Source of the DNA: JAWKRB01 sp041389885
GTDB lineage: Bacteria > Myxococcota_A > Polyangia > Polyangiales > Ga0077539
Direction of reading: 5' to 3'
Assembly (NCBI GenBank): GCA_041389885.1
Contig: JAWKRB010000014.1
Coordinates: 62,001-126,000 of the forward strand
DNA: 64,000 nt
Below, piece by piece: positions 63,735-64,000 of the stretch (positions are counted from its first letter, which is position 1; each line of letters starts with the position of its first letter). Under the pieces are notes generated by a model. The model saw only the letters and a list, made by a program, of their open reading frames with translations. It had not been told where the DNA came from and made no database searches. Position numbers and translations under genes: made by a program.

Positions 63735-64000
63735 TCAGATGGGCGGGCGCGCCTCGCTCGGACGCTCCGGCGCCGGCGAGTCGCGATCGGGCATGGGCAT
63801 GGGCATGGGCATCTGGCGCGGGTCTCGCTCCGGCAGCCCTCGGGGCAGGCGCGAGCCGCGGCTGCCGACCACGCGCTGCACGGCGCGCACGCCGCGCTCG
63901 AGGCTCGTGACCTGCGCGGCGGTGACGGTGACGGTGAGCACCGCGGTGTCGCCGTCCTGCGTCGTGCTCACGCCGTGCTCGACGATCGCGCGCGCGGCGA
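63735..64000 (-). CDS. C-terminal part of an unknown protein (partial)
   Basis: The reading frame runs off the right edge of the window; 87 codons are visible. The C-terminal part has a helix (VTVTAAQVTSLERGVRAVQR), then Arg/Gly, then three Met-Pro pairs (PMPMPMPD) and a Pro-rich end. No family was recognised. The GTG at 63971 could be a start, but codons further upstream keep a protein-like composition (ARAIVEHG), so continuation is favoured. It is in line with the sigma gene and could be in the same transcript. Confidence 0.5.
   Translation of the reverse strand, partial: AARAIVEHGVSTTQDGDTAVLTVTVTAAQVTSLERGVRAVQRVVGSRGSRLPRGLPERDPRQMPMPMPMPDRDSPAPERPSEARPPI
63794..63813. repeat. Short GGGCAT tandem repeat
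   Basis: Three copies of GGGCAT encode three Met-Pro pairs in the partial gene on the minus strand. Confidence 0.6.

Overview
The window is about 70% GC with dense, overlapping genes. It has the gene content of a Gram-negative predatory or soil-type deltaproteobacterium, most likely Myxococcota (Polyangia, Sandaracinus-like). This placement rests on three observations: several Hanks-type Ser/Thr kinases including a pseudokinase, PEGA-domain and cysteine-rich lipoproteins, and a MYXO-CTERM-like tail. No rRNA, tRNA, CRISPR array or recognisable transposase was seen. No gene-free stretch exceeds 300 bases; the largest gaps are 4589-4746 and 35478-35662.

Layout. 0-5.5 kb: tail of an Ig-like protein; a PEGA-Ser/Thr kinase translationally coupled to a PEGA/TonB-dependent receptor; an iron-storage pair (bacterioferritin-associated ferredoxin and bacterioferritin) behind a readable promoter. 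5.5-14.5 kb: lipoproteins, an M16 peptidase, a kinase-fold protein that has lost its catalytic residues, a lipoprotein with cysteines every fourth residue, and E1 alpha and beta of a branched-chain or pyruvate-type 2-oxoacid dehydrogenase. 14.6-18.3 kb: a phage-like module with an XRE regulator, an AT-rich palindromic operator, a small unknown protein, a phage-type protein that may anneal single strands, and a Cas4-like Fe-S nuclease. 18.4-24.4 kb: a Cys-rich lipoprotein, FabH, a 971-aa membrane protein with six diverged repeats, a 78-bp palindrome and a PlsC-like acyltransferase. 24.4-32 kb: an AddB-like gene broken by a single-base frameshift, AddA helicase-nuclease, and a DEDDh exonuclease. 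32-42 kb: a MYXO-CTERM protein, a two-gene histidine kinase/response regulator operon, a Ser/Thr kinase, the E2 acyltransferase, a TPR-type envelope protein, and an MCE substrate-binding protein with its ABC ATPase. 42-54 kb: acyl-CoA dehydrogenase, LysR regulator, frameshifted M23 peptidase, GT-C glycosyltransferase, PilZ protein, EpmA plus EF-P, a TPR protein, a lipoprotein and a glutamine-amidotransferase-like protein lacking its nucleophile. 54-64 kb: TldD/TldE, a VWA protein, a lytic transglycosylase with LysM-like repeats, a D,D-carboxypeptidase lipoprotein, TerB-like protein, anti-sigma factor, ECF sigma factor and a partial gene.

How the genes work together. Several neighbours form readable units: Bfd releases iron from Bfr; E1 alpha/beta need E2, which lies 23 kb away; AddA and AddB would form a double-strand-break resection nuclease; EpmA would modify the adjacent EF-P; TldD and TldE form one heterodimeric protease; the sigma and anti-sigma genes form one switch. 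The most unusual part is 14.6-18.3 kb, where a possible annealing protein and a Cas4-like nuclease lie together under a phage-type regulator, suggesting a domesticated recombination pair.

Two genes (the AddB-like gene and the M23 peptidase) are each broken by one base in a C4 run. Sequencing error is a serious alternative to true gene decay.
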